64,000 nt of DNA, taken from Takakia lepidozioides. Lineage: Eukaryota > Streptophyta > Takakiopsida > Takakiales > Takakiaceae. The stretch lies in contig CM060733.1 in the NCBI GenBank assembly GCA_030704615.1, positions 67,890,001-67,954,000 on the forward strand, written 5' to 3'. The notes under the pieces are model-generated. The model was not told where the DNA came from and searched no databases. It saw only the letters and a program-made list of their open reading frames with translations. Below are positions 48,195 through 59,899 of the stretch, one piece after another. Each line of letters starts with the position of its first letter. The first letter of the stretch is position 1. Made by a program: the position numbers and the translations under genes.

Positions 48195-49214
48195 TGATAG
48201 ATCAGCAAACCAACAAGAGCATGAAACCATTATTTTTAAGTTCCGGAATTCAGGGGTGGTGCGCTTAGATGATACAGGAGGAATTGATCTTGATTCACAA
48301 AATTAAAGTTATGCTTCTATGTACATGTCAAAATAAAATTACATATGCTCATAAACTAGGGTTTCAAATTGGGGTGCTAGGGGAGGGATGCAACCATGGG
48401 GAATTAGCTAGCCGGCACCACGCATGTGTCATATCAATGAGCGGTTTAACATACTAGCTTCGAGCAGATCGTTCAATAGAGTACTATCTATATATATATT
48501 AGAAACAGGGGACAAGGGCCATGAAATAAGATTTAAAGACGAGGAAAAAACAACCTTGGCAAAAAATTGAGAGGCTTACAAAGGGGGCACAGCCAAGGGA
48601 CAAACCGAAGGGATGAAAACACAATGCAGAAGAGAAAAGATGAATGAGAGGAAGCAGAAAAGGGGAGAGAGAGAGCAGTGGGAGCAGGGAGAAAAGCGGA
48701 GAAGAAGGTCCAAACAAGGCACAAAAAAAAATAAAAAAATTAACACTTGCGTTTAAGAGATGTTTAAGTTGCTCCTTACCCTTTAAGGTGAATTATGACA
48801 TTGTTGTGTATTTAGGCACGTTCAAATCACCTGCCCGTTTTTTCATTTTGGGCAGGCCATAAAGTGCCACCTATAATTATTTACACCATGCAACGGTTTG
48901 GGCAGAACGTCATCTATTCGAACTGTTCCATAGTACATAAAGCATATAGTGACCTCCCCAAGCAGAACCTGGCCCGGGTAGGGGCGGGGTGAAATAATTC
49001 GAGTCATATTGAAGAGCAATCCAATGCCACATGCCCGACTTCATTAGCCAAGGAGCAGGAAATGACAAATGACATGAGAACAAACGCATGGAATACATGC
49101 AAGCCGGGGATGCTAGAACGTGAGCCCAATTGAACGTGGAATCACGAACTATATAATCCTGTAAGTACCTACGGCAATTGAAGAGTTTGTGGCATATACG
49201 AGAGATACTACAGG
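48195..49214. other. Intergenic, no gene seen
   Basis: Mostly A-rich plus-strand purine tracts near 48.5-48.75 kb and a short (TA)n near 48490. No conserved protein is found. Confidence 0.5.
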
Positions 49215-51530
49215 AGAGTTTTGGAAAGTTATTTAAAACCTAACTATTTGTATCTCTGGGAGAGAGGAATAGACATAGGGGAATCAACTGGACCTCTCAC
49301 ACCACCAAGACCAGAGAGTACATCACCCATACCAAAATATCCTAATTTAGATGCCACTCCTTATTCTTTACAAGAAAGATTAAGAGATTTGGTACAGGAA
49401 GAAGATCAGCCTCAAGGGGAAAGGTCGGAAGTGAATCCCTGGGTAAAAGATTTAACAGAAATATTTTATCAGAGTTGGCACGGTACACCAAGAGCATGAT
49501 CTCCAGTTTCTGAAACACCAGCCAAGGAAGGAGAGGATGATGAGGAAGAGCCAACGGAGAGTTCAGACTCTCCAATACCACTTCGAGCGAGGAAGAAGAA
49601 ATCCAAGATAAGAACTTGGAAGATGAAAACAGAGATAAAAACTTGGAGGACAGAGAGAATGAAGACATAGACCCAACAGTTGATGTTGGTACTGCAACCA
49701 GGACATCCCAACCTATTGGACCAGGATCAAATGACACACTTGGATCACTGGCCAACAAAGGTGTCGGCTCAGGGGGATCAGGCAAGCAACTTGGATCCGG
49801 CTCTGGGGACAGGGCGTGTGGGAAGCAATGCAACTGAAACTGGCAGGAGGTCTAGCACCAGCCACAAGGCCGGGAGTAGGGCCACAGATGGCAGCAGTAG
49901 TTCCAACCCGGGCAAAGCCACCTTTTCCGATTTACGCAGGAAAAGGGGATCCTGATATACACATCAACCAATTTGAACACATGTGTATAGTGAACAATGA
50001 GAATGGTGAAGATGCAAAACTGAGATTATTTCCTTGTTATCAAGAAAGCAAGTGAGTGGTATGCTCCATTTCCTGATAATCATTTTCTAACCTGGAATGG
50101 CCTTAGTACAACATTCCGGAACAGGTTCAGGACAAGCAAAACTGAGGACGAAGTGTACGGTAGTCTACAACAGTTGAGACAAAAGAAACATGAAACTGTT
50201 GAAGAATATCTGGAGAAAATGGAATTAATGGTCAGGAAGCTGGCTGATGTGCCACCAGCAGGTTTACAAAAGACTTGGTTCGTGAGTGGACTGAGACCTA
50301 AGTTACAAAAGAAAGTGGATATGTTACCCCATAATACAGTGGAAGAGGCATTTGAAACAGCCAACAGAATTGAGCAAAGGAAATGACTCAGGAAGGATAA
50401 AAAGAATGTTGATGACTCTGAAGATGAGTCAGATGAGGAAGAGGAGCAAGAGCTTAAGAAGAAGAACAAGAAGAGGGAAAAATTGAAAAGGGATAACTAT
50501 AAAAGAAGATTGGAAAAAGTATGCTACAGAGGCTGCAACACATTGGAGGAAGGGTGCCTGGTGTTCAAAATTCCAAAATGAAGGCCATACCACAGCTGAA
50601 TGCCACATAAAGGATAAACATTGTGTTATCTGTAAAATGGATAACCATTCTACTGAGAATTGTTCTTACAATAGAAAGACAACTGCAAGGGAACCAAGAC
50701 AGATGAGGGTGCATCAAGTTAACCCCAGCCAAGAAGAAACAATGACCAGGACCACTATGGTAGGCCTGGTGGATATAACAATGGTATGGCAGGAAGAGGT
50801 AATCCAAGAGGGATTTACCAAAGCAATCCCGGAGGCAACTTCCAGGGTAATCCAAGGGGGAATTACCAGCCAGGGAATCAGGATTATAGAAATAATCCCA
50901 TAATGGATGGACCAAGGGTGAGGACCCAATGGTGAAGAACTGTGTTACTATTGTAACCAAGCAGGACATCGCAAGGCAGCCTGTCCGATCTGGATTAGAC
51001 ACCAGAATGAAATGAGAATCCCAGTGAATGAAGGCCCGGTAGTGGCAGCTCACATGGTTATGCCATGTTTTGTAGCATGATAACTGATAATTGACTTTGA
51101 TGATTGGTCTGTGCTTTGATGATTGGAAGCACAAACCTGACTGATGTACTGATAGATGGAGGCTCAAGAGTGAATATCATGACAAACCAATTAAGGCAAA
51201 AGCTTGGTCTGAGTAACATGAAACCAGCCCCATTCATAGTAACAATGGCAGATCAAAGAAGTGTACAACCATTGGGTTTGATAGGAGGAGTAGAAATACA
51301 GATTCAAAAGATGGTCTTTAAGATCATAGTGACTGTATTGAAGATGGATGATGTCATGGAAGTTTATTCCTTATTGTTAGGACGACCATGGCTGAAACAG
51401 GCCAAGGTATTCCATGACTAGAATTCTCAAATTCTGACTGTGCGCAAGGATAAGCACAAGATACAGATTTCAACTAAGAAATTTGCCGACTACAACGAGC
51501 CTACAGATTCTTTTTCGACCGCTACTTCCC
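49215..51530 (+). pseudogene. Ty3/gypsy gag and protease segment, 3'-truncated
   Basis: Gag: 'FPIYAGKGDPDIHINQFEHM' near 49.95 kb, 'EYLEKMELMVRKLADVPPAG' and 'WFVSGLRPKLQKKVDM' near 50.2-50.3 kb, then a CCHC knuckle ('CYYCNQAGHRKAAC') near 50.95 kb. Protease: 'DVLIDGGSRVNIMTNQL' near 51.15 kb with DGGS in place of the common DTGAS, then 'VFKIIVTVLKMDDVMEVY'. Several stops and frameshifts occur. The sequence ends near 51.53 kb at the methyltransferase-like gene fragment, with no reverse transcriptase. It differs from the chromovirus at 13-18 kb. Confidence 0.85.
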
Positions 51531-51539
51531 ACACCCAAT

Positions 51540-53318
51540 TTGTTGTATGGCATATGCAAAGGGTGGGTGAATTGCATTGACAATTATGTACCTGTATAGG
51601 AGCCTGCGAGCTGGTAAAGTTCCACCAGGCTGCTCAGTAATTGGCCAACTGGGGGCAGGCCCATCCTTCATCTCGCACCAGAATAGCTCCTTCCAAAACT
51701 TGAGTCGGAAATCGTCCACCCAGACAGAGAGGGTCTTCAGAGTGGGAGCCTCTTCCTAGGTTGGCAGCTGCAGGAACCATTTCTGAACCAGCATGGCCAA
51801 CTGCCGCTCTGCTTCCTCCTTTTGCTCGAGTCCACCACGTCAATTGTTAGAGATGAGAAATTGCAACAATAACTGTAACATGAAGCCACCACCAGTATTG
51901 CCAACATCTTACCTGGAACCACCATGTCATTTTGTCGCACCACAAGTCAAACACCACATCTGTGGGAGCATGGGGGAATTTTCCATTTTTGCGGGTTGTG
52001 GAGTCAAAATTCCACAGCTTCAACCATAAAATCTTCTCCTTCGGGCTGACCTCGCTCGTGGCAAGCATCTGCAACTTCTCGAGAGTCATTTCCGGCTTCT
52101 GATTGACGGCAAGAGACTTGTAATGCGTGGTTATCTAAAAAAGAAAGCCAGTTCCCAGTGCAGGATCGCAGATGGAAGAATATTTTGCGATTTTGGTGTA
52201 CCACTTCGTTGTGTGCACCTGGAAATCGCTTGCCAGTTTCTTCCGGATGAGGTCGGTGTTCTCAGCGGTGGCAGGCAAGTGGGCATGGGCATCCAAGCAG
52301 ACGTTTCTAATTCTACGGAATCCATCCTGACCCATATACTCTATTAGGGCGTCCCGCGGCATTGTTATCCAGTTCCCATCCCGCTTGTTCAAGCACTTCT
52401 CGTAGACGTCCGCTGGAAGAGCTGATTGGTACTGCTCAACAGGTGTAGTTGCGCACTTCTGGAAGTAGAATAGCTTGTGCGGAAGCTCGTTGGACACATT
52501 TCCACGATCTGTCACGCTGCAAAACACACGGAACAAGACCTTCATGTGACCATGGACCTTATTGAAATTCATGAAAGAAAGTACTACCTACAAAACTCAG
52601 CAGGGATTTAAGGGTTTAGGGTGGGCTCCATGGTATAGTCGGCGCAGACCATACTTTTAGCGAGGCGGTTGTCAACGGAGGCATTTTGGGCATCTTCTCT
52701 GAACTCCCTCCCACCAGGCAATACTTTCGACTCCATCTCACACTACACGTCTAATTAATGAATTGGTCTACGAAGCACCCATTGGGATTGCTTATGCAAG
52801 ACCTGCAACTCCATGCAAACAACATCCCCGAATTGCTAAACCCTATACCTATGCTCATATGAGCAGAAGAGGAGAAAAAAACTCACACATTCATACGATT
52901 CATTGCACGCCGTATGAGGCCCAAGATCGGAACTCTTCACATCCATAATCTTGGCGTTCACCCGGTAGTGCCAGCTCGCCTCGTCTGCGTGTTGCTCGCG
53001 TATGACCTCCATCCAAACATACCACATGTGATTCCCGTTGTAGATGTGCAACCATTTGTTGGAGAGAAACTCCCACTCCGTGTTCTTTATGTCTTCCTCA
53101 AATGCAGCATCCGCTGCCTGCCAATGTTCAGACCATGCATCCCGATCTCCTTGTTGGATTTCTTGGCTCTGTCCACTATCATCGTTGATGGAAAGTAGTA
53201 GTGATGCAAGTGCATCATTATACTTGTCCGCCTCAAAATACAACTTGAGCTTGTTGGTGCCTGGGCGCTCAGCCATGCGCACAGCCTGGAGGGGCTGAGG
53301 TTGAAAGTGCTTGAACAT
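51540..53318 (-). pseudogene. Second copy of the methyltransferase-like element gene (family B), truncated
   Basis: Exons in order: about 52887-53318 ('DAWSEHWQAADAAFEEDI', 'NHMWYVWMEVIREQHADEAS'), about 52135-52515 ('MPRDALIEYMGQDGFRRIRN'), about 51915-52090 ('LKLWNFDSTTRKNGKFPHAP') and about 51600-51770 ('VDDFRLKFWKELFWCEMKDG'). The third matches 'QIWNSDPTVRDTHMFPRP' of the family A gene at 9.8-9.9 kb, including the position of its intron, and the first matches its 8.8-9.1 kb exon. The copy stops at the gypsy segment near 51.53 kb, before the part where the methyltransferase motifs would lie. Confidence 0.65.
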
Positions 53319-53411
53319 GTTGCAGCTCTAACTACTCCGGAGAAAGGGTACGACTTGCCTCCCTATGCGGCAGCAGAAGCGCAAGCTTAGGCTAAGCAAC
53401 CGTGGACAAGA

Positions 53412-53717
53412 ATGTCTCAGCAGGCACAATGGCCAGCACAGGTGAGGGCTGCTGCTCAATTTTCTACAATACGGAACTATTTTGATAATTCTGCAGAAGA
53501 GGGATCGGAAAGCGAGGATCCAACGACCGAGGAAGGCTCCGACGAAGAGTATGTTAATGAGGTCGTTGGTGAGGAGAGGACTCCTAGCCCAAAGATCAGT
53601 TTAAGACTTGGCCTCGACTTGCTACCGGGTCCCTCCCCTGCAACAGTAGTTTCTGGGGTGTTGCAGGACATAACGTTGGAGTATGGTGATGACCCTGGTA
53701 GTCCAAATATTACGTAG
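53412..53717 (+). CDS. Small acidic ORF of unknown function (101 aa)
   Basis: From an ATG at 53412 the frame encodes a Gln-rich start, an acidic centre ('EGSDEEYVNEVVGEER') and a plain C-terminus. It is divergent from the methyltransferase-like fragment that starts 94 bases away. It could be the first exon of the family-B transposase gene, whose later parts lie at 56.1 and 57.4 kb on the same strand. I do not recognise a domain. Confidence 0.35.
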   Translation: MSQQAQWPAQVRAAAQFSTIRNYFDNSAEEGSESEDPTTEEGSDEEYVNEVVGEERTPSPKISLRLGLDLLPGPSPATVVSGVLQDITLEYGDDPGSPNIT

Positions 53718-54347
53718 TTGCATTTGCTTTACCCCAAATCCTAAACACAAAGGGGTCTCTCTGATGCGCTGAATTAGTGGAAAATATCGTACAGTGATAT
53801 GGGTGTAATTGAATGTTGCGCAAAATTTTACTCCAATGTGGATGTTCAGTCTTCTTAATTGCATGATCTTCACATCCTCGCCATCCTTCAACCCTTCACA
53901 TTCCCCTAGTTTGGAATTGCTGGAGTGCTGAGCCTAGTCTGCTGAAGTTATAAATTGCCGGTCACAAATATCCAAATGAAACAGGTTATTACTCTGCTGA
54001 TTGATATGAAGACCCTTGCCATGACATGCCAGCCGCAATGCCCAAATATTAAACTTATGCCCATGTGCACACTCCTTCCCTCACAGACAGTCACGCTTCA
54101 ACAGTGTCCATTTCAAGAACAAGTAGTTTCAACTATATAGTTATAGACACAACAGGTCCAGCTTGGGTCCAGCTTTCACTGGGGATGATATAGTTGGTGG
54201 CAACCATAACACCTAACATCGCCATACAGACTTGCCAATTTTGAGGGTGGTGCTATAGTCGGTGGCGACTACAACAACTCACCTGTAGCCCACGGTGTTA
54301 GGCGTTCCACCTTCTATTTCCGTGGAGTGTTACCACTATGCATTAAG
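53718..54347. other. Spacer with two degenerate family-B palindromes
   Basis: Contains 'GTTGGTGGCAACC' near 54.19 kb and 'TAGTCGGTGGCGACTA' near 54.25 kb, which fit the family B palindrome with altered centres. No gene is seen. Confidence 0.45.
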
Positions 54348-56100
54348 TCAGCAGTTTTGGTTCCCGACCTCCACCTTAGAGTAGGTTCGGTGTAGGTTCG
54401 AGTGAGGGTCGGGAAACAACTCAAGGATGTACGTGTCCTTCTGAGCCTCAATCTGACTGTACTGTTGAAAGGTATCCTCATTGCGACAGATAGTAGCCTT
54501 CAAATCAGCAATGAGTTTCGCCTGCTCCACTGACTCAGCCTCCACCATTAAACATCTCTCATCTTGATTCTTAACTTCTAATGCAGTCAGTTCCAGAGTA
54601 GTTGTTAGTGTAGCACATTGGATGGTCATTTTCTGATGAACTGCCTCCAACTTTGTATAAAACAACTTCACTTCCTGCAATTTGCCCTCATGCTTCACTT
54701 GCAATTGATATAGCTGTTGCTTGTGTACTTCATGCAACTTCTCCTGCTCCAGACCTGCTTCAATCAGGTTTTCCTTCGCAAGCTGTAGAGCAGATTGAGT
54801 GTCCTCCAACTCTTTCTGCAACTTAAGGTTGGCCTCCACATCCACCTTATTTGCACACTCAGTGGTAATTCTTGCCTCAAACTCTTGCTTGAGCTCCTCC
54901 CTCAATGCTACCAATTGTGTGGAAGGAACATGGGACTTCACATAGGTGCCCAACAAATTAAGTATATTGCTTATGGAACTCATAAGCATGGCATGCTGTG
55001 GGTCTTCATGGAGAACTTGCTGATGTTCTCCCTGATCTTCCACAATTTGATGTTTCACAAACCAGTCAGGCCATGATCCCACAGGATCTACTTCCTGAGC
55101 AACCTCATCCTCCACAGGTGCTGCAGTTCCCTTGCACTTTACCCCTTTAACCTCCGTCACAGGTTTGGGCATAACTTGCACAACAGGGATTTCCCTGGGC
55201 AGACTCTACATCTTTGGTACTATTGGTTCTCCGAGCATGCCAGAATTTTCATAGAGAAGGTCACCATTCTCAATTTCCGCCACTACTTGCTCTGTAGTGG
55301 GAATGTCTAACCTCTCTCCTTCCACAGTAAAAGGCTCGGGTGTGACAACATGTACAATCTGAGTTACCCCTGGGGCAACCGGGTCAACTGGCTGTGGTGG
55401 CTGTGGTACTGAGGTAACTTCTTCCTCCCTCTCCATAGGCCGTGCTTCCAGCAATAACAGCCTCCTGTGCTGCTGCTCCTCATCCTGCACAAGAGCTATG
55501 GAAACTTCATCTTGTGGTTTTCTTGTAGCTAGTGGATCTGCCACTACAGTCACATCTCGCTTCTGTCTCTTGGACTAGTGCTGCCCCTCCAATCCCCCTT
55601 CACCTTGTGAAGAGCCCTGCTTCTCGACTGCAGTTGTGGCTGTCTCAAATACTCCCATCACTTTGTGTTCTCGCGCATCAAGCAAACAAGAATCAAAGAT
55701 AATTTGCGCAATAATTGGGCCAGACACAATGATCGGGGACTTAGTAGTAGTATTTTGTAACCGCTTCATCTCCTCCACCAGACCACTATACATCATCTCC
55801 GCCCAAGCTACATCCTCTCCTCTCAAGGCTTTCAGTACCTCATTTGTGAAAGATCTACTAAGGTATTGTTGGTTCTGTTTCATGGCAAACAGAATGTTCA
55901 GTATTTGGCCAATTTCCCTCAACCCTGGATACTCGGCCTTGGTGCAGGTGAATCCCTGGTTCCTAAAGAAACTTGTTTCTTGGAATAGATCCCCTATTTG
56001 CAATCTTGCCCTGTGCTCATCCACATTCACATGACCAGATGGCAATTCAAACAGTTGTTGCAAGTACTGCGGAGTAACCTCAGGATCTGGAGCTAGAAGA
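54348..56100 (-). pseudogene. Retroelement-like ORF set with long coiled coil
   Basis: Three consecutive minus-strand frames separated by stops: 55575-56100 ('TPQYLQQLFELPSGHVNVDE', 'GLREIGQILNILFAMKQNQQ'), 55206-55553 (Pro/Val-rich linker) and 54348-55181 (a coiled coil over about 150 residues, with 'LQKELEDTQSALQLAKENL'). The three are separated only by single stop codons or short gaps, so this was probably one protein of about 590 residues. Proteins of this kind occur in some large plant gypsy elements as extra or antisense ORFs, but I cannot name the family. It sits between halves of family-B material and probably arrived by insertion. Confidence 0.4.
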
Positions 56101-56110
56101 GAATGCTGCA

Positions 56111-56461
56111 ATGCCAAATGTGAACATGTCTGAGGCCGTGCATGCGAGCTGGCAGGTCGGGAGCGGTGTATCGAAGGTCGACCTCTATACAGCCACCAGG
56201 AATGACTTGACGAGGGCAATTATGCAATCGTGTAACTACCACAGTTATCTGAAGGGTGGAGCAAAGGGTTCCGGACCCGACCGGGCACAACTGCTAGTCC
56301 GTGCTGCATCGCGATTGTCTGATCCAGCTAAAATGGCAGAAGCGGTCAGGTCTTTCGTAGATGGCACTGAGCTTCATGGACGAAATCCAGGGCTCGAGGG
56401 TGATCTCCTAACTCACACAACAAAACGGAAGCGTTTGCCGGAACCTGCATATCCATTCTGA
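56111..56461 (+). pseudogene. Transposase fragment, helical segment (family B)
   Basis: 'NMSEAVHASW', 'DLYTATRNDLTRAIMQ' and 'RAQLLVRAASRLSDPAKMAE' match, in the same order, 'CNLAETVHNAW', 'DLYVATADDMVRALTQ' and 'LLMLRAASRSGDPSKMARAL' of the family A transposase. The fragment begins abruptly at the neighbouring antisense ORF and ends at a stop after 'RLPEPAYPF', a tail also present at 20.97 kb. No catalytic core is left. Confidence 0.75.
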
Positions 56462-56710
56462 TCTCTTTGTAGTCGTTGCCGACTACCTACACTATAATAT
56501 ATCCGGATGAGGGTTGCGAGGCAATGTCTATACACCTCAACGCATGTTCACAATCATCGTATTTTTCATTTCATAAACTCGGAGCGGATTCTTAAAGTCG
56601 TTGCCGACTTTAAGGGTACTAGGTAAATATCAAATGATGTGTCCTATCACTTTCCAACTGAACAAAACAGTTTAAGCACAACACTCCATTCAAAATTTTG
56701 AAAATAGTAG
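56400..56710 (+). repeat. Terminal segment of a family-B element, copy 2
   Basis: Inverted relative to the copy at 20669-20975 and closely similar throughout. It carries GTAGTCGTTGCCGACTAC near 56470 and AAAGTCGTTGCCGACTTT near 56595, and similarity ends at AGTACAAAAC near 56720. A further TAGTCGTTGCCGAC lies at about 56756. Confidence 0.75.
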
Positions 56711-56849
56711 CCAAAGTACAAAACGTCAAAGAGATACAATTTCTTTTCTTCTTGATAGTCGTTGCCGACCTCAATGATCATTGCCTCGTTTATCCACTTC
56801 TATGTCATGACATATATATAAGTTTTCTTTCTGCAATGACTACAATGTC

Positions 56850-57443
56850 TCAAATCCTATTGCGGCAAATAGGGCATGACCCGTTTCGAAGCAGCCACCC
56901 TTCAATGCATATAGAGTGAAAGGAATGGCCGCACTCACTGAGAATACGGACTGACTCGCCCTCTACTAGACAGTCTTGGCAAACAGTGCATCGTTCGTTT
57001 GTTGCTGGACATGTTTCTCCTGCGATAACAAACTCCATTGAATGCATTTCAATGATTTCTATGCTTGCACCTATCCATCGCAAATCATCCTCTGCATGTA
57101 CCTCCATCTCCTCACCTTCCCCATCAATGTCCATGTGCTCATCTTCATCATCGTTGTCAGAATCCGCAGTGGAGCCCCCTGCTGAAGGGCCGTTCCCATT
57201 GACGGTCTGCTGAACCACCATTGCCTCATCATTTTTGTGCTTGGCAAGGCACTCGGCGATATCGTCCATAAAGGGAGCCCACCATGAAGTCGATGCAGGC
57301 TTGTCCTCCCCATTTCCACTGACATCACTACTGCTTGTGCCTGCATTGGAAGAGCTCAACCATTTCCGGTTCCACAGCCTCCACCACCGACCCCTATGAG
57401 AGCAAGAACAAACGTACATGACAACTCTAAGCATCCTATACAC
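56850..57443 (-). CDS. RING-H2 finger protein, probable E3 ubiquitin ligase
   Basis: About 197 residues from an ATG at 57443; the true start may lie further upstream behind an intron. The C-terminus is a RING finger: 'CTVCQDCLVEGE', 'CGHSFHSICIEGWL' and 'CPICRNRI', with His residues at positions 4 and 5 of the zinc ligands (H2 type). RING-H2 proteins recruit E2 enzymes for ubiquitin transfer. The middle is acidic ('DSDNDDEDEHMDIDGEGEE'), and there is no clear membrane segment. It lies on the opposite strand between two transposase fragments, so it may be a host gene captured by or trapped in the element. The frame is intact. Confidence 0.7.
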   Translation of the reverse strand: MYRMLRVVMYVCSCSHRGRWWRLWNRKWLSSSNAGTSSSDVSGNGEDKPASTSWWAPFMDDIAECLAKHKNDEAMVVQQTVNGNGPSAGGSTADSDNDDEDEHMDIDGEGEEMEVHAEDDLRWIGASIEIIEMHSMEFVIAGETCPATNERCTVCQDCLVEGESVRILSECGHSFHSICIEGWLLRNGSCPICRNRI

Positions 57444-57770
57444 CGTTGGGGAAAACCGAAGAGACGGCGACCTCCCTCAAAAGTGAACGAGACAAGGATG
57501 GGGAATGCACTTGGGATGAACTATACAATCCAGAGCTCAACAGAAGTGCCCCCACCAGGCTTCGGGCGTGTGTATCAGATGGCCACGGCAGGCTCAATTG
57601 TCCGCAATGAGATGTACACCATCACCCCATACTGCCCTTGCAAGCATCTGTACTACTTGTACCTAAAGAGACTCCAGTGTAATTCCACAACTCATCACTT
57701 CATACATGCACTAGCGTTGAGCCTTGACGAGATGTCCACTCTTCTGAATATGGATCCAGGGGACCAGTGA
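57396..57770 (+). pseudogene. Transposase C-terminal fragment with degenerate SWIM finger (family B)
   Basis: 'GFGRVYQMATAGS', 'YCPCKHLYYLYLKRL' and 'HHFIHALALSLDEMSTLL' match the tails of the transposases at 22.3 kb and 1.6-1.8 kb. The first Cys pair of the SWIM finger (CxC with PDF) is missing, apparently through a short internal deletion. It overlaps the start of the RING gene on the other strand. Confidence 0.65.
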
Positions 57771-59340
57771 GCTTGGTTTGCGGGGCACAAGACAATGTTA
57801 CGCCCATCCTTTTCGGAGTTTCAGTTATAGTAGAACTGTACTACTGCAAGTACCTCTAACGGCTACAGAAAAGTTTGACTTATGTCTTGTCTACCAGTAA
57901 CCTATTTTGGTCAAACTAAGATAATACTATGCCATTATCTTATGTTTCCACGTGCCTGGATTTTTTTTTTTTTTGGGGGTTCTTGTTTTTCTGCTCTCCC
58001 AAACTTTGCTTACCTCATTCGACCCCCGGCAAGAAAATGCGGCGCCGCATTTCCAAGTAACGTAGTAGGTACTGGTAGTTGCAGCCTTGGTCATAGTAAG
58101 ATAATCACACCGATTCTTCAGGGCGCCGACCGTCGAGAACACTGAACCCCTCAGAATTCTCGCACGTGCGAACCGTAATGCGGCACCGCATTTCATAGTG
58201 GAGTGGCAAACCTTTCCCGCAGAATGTAGGAAGAAGCAAGAATTTTCAAGCACTGCAGATTGTGTTGTTGCATGGGGATCATACAATCGCGACAGAAGGG
58301 TCAACTTCATTCCAATGTTAGGGCATATAAAACCGCGGAATACTCTATACACGCCAGTATGCAGCGTCCTTCTGCTGTGGTATACTGGATTTCTCATTGC
58401 ACGGTCAGTTTTTTCCATGAGCAGATTTACAAAACCATGAGCGGAATTGTTACTCATGACATATCTTCGCCGCATTATAGGATCTGGAACTTCCAAAAAC
58501 GGCAATGTCAAATTAAAAACTATTATTTTAATACTTTTTTAATCTGCCGCATTTCCAAATTTGGATAAGTCCGCTCATGAAAACCGCGTGTCTTAGACTT
58601 CGGCTCACCGCTCATGCGGCTCATGCGGCTCATGGCTCATAGCTCATGGTTTCTGCTCATGAAATAGTAAACCTCGTCTCCATGCGCTCTGCATGAGGTT
58701 CAACCAGAGCTGCATAGGCAGCAGACAAATTATTGGCTTTCTTCCAAACCTTGTTAGTCACAGAGAGCTCATTCTGGGTGTGTACTTTGCATGAGCGGTG
58801 AGCATGAGCAATTCAAATGTGTGAGATCGCATATTGTTAATTAATAAATATGGCGGGAATGAGATTTGAGCCCTGAATCACCACTGTAACATACAGGCAT
58901 TCTCGTTTATGGCATGCACCTTCTGGCACGTCCCACGATGATATTGGAAGTGCAAACAGCTAAAAACAAAAAAGAATGAAAAAGTATCGGCCAGGTGGAA
59001 AGTGGACGGTGGAATGGTATCTACAGCGGCATTAAAAAACTTACTTTGAAACAACCAAAAGCTCCAAAATAATATAGGATATGTTGTTCGACACCTACCA
59101 GGTTTTGTCTCGAGCGAAAGTGACTAAGCGTACATGGCTACTTGTAGTCTGCACCGATTACAAGCACATTGCTCTCTGCCACTTTCTCTTTCAACAGAGT
59201 TCAACACCTACTTCCTTTTGTCAAAGACAGCAGCGCTTTCGGCTGGCTGTCACTTGTAGTCTGCAACGACTACAAGCACACTGTTTGGGGTCACTTTCTA
59301 TTCTAATCAATTGTGTTTTAGGATAGTCCGTTCTTAGATA
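57771..59340. other. Spacer with scattered palindromes of families B and C
   Basis: ATGCGGCGCCGCAT near 58040 and ATGCGGCACCGCAT near 58180 belong to family C, while 'GTAGTCTGCACCGATTAC' near 59144 and 'GTAGTCTGCAACGACTAC' near 59255 belong to family B. CTCATG-rich repeats lie near 58.6 kb. No gene is seen. Confidence 0.5.
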
Positions 59341-59344
59341 AGAT

Positions 59345-59626
59345 GGACGCGTCTAGGGACGTCAGTGCGCTGCACCATCCAAAATCCTGCTGCAGTAAGG
59401 GCGTCGGCCTCAACCTGACTCAAATTGTATCCCGGTTCCACCGGCCACACCGGGGAGCCTCTGGCATTGCTTGTATGCCGTACTTGGGCTTTCCATAGAC
59501 ACAAGTCATAATGTCATGCCTACAGAACCAGAACTGGGTCGTCATCGCCTCCGCAAACTTTGCATGAACAAATCTTCCCGTGAAAGTAGGAGCAGGGACA
59601 GCCCCAACTGGGTTCTTTCTTATCAT
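59345..59626 (-). pseudogene. Transposase C-terminal domain fragment (family C)
   Basis: 'PAPTFTGRFVHAKF', 'QFWFCRHDIMTC' and, after a one-base shift, 'SQVEADALTAAGFWM' match, in order, 'PAPTFTGLFRPYH', 'KFWFCPDDMARC' and 'SSTEISMLEEGGFCL' of the family A transposase at 2.1-2.35 kb. Orientation relative to the following palindrome array is the same as in family A (transposase on the minus strand, array to its right). Confidence 0.7.
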
Positions 59627-59899
59627 CTATCCACAATGTTGTCGTGTATCACTCGAATTGCAGAACACTTGCCTCATATGCGGTGCCGCAGACTGACACC
59701 AAATTTGATCCACCGAGGAGCGAGTATGGGTGGATGTCAAGGGGACGGAACTCCGACGATGCATTTTCGTCCAGGCTGCCATCAACACGTACCCCTTCAG
59801 TGGATTTTGGGGAAGTGAGGTGGGCGGACTGCCATTCGAGCTTGCGGTGGGGACGGTCGTCCCCACTACCACTTACCGTTGCCTTCATGACAATGGGAC

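Noticed and set aside
48499-48724. Hydrophobic minus-strand ORFs rich in Leu and Phe
   Set aside because: They are the complement of a purine-rich tract and show no conserved motif.
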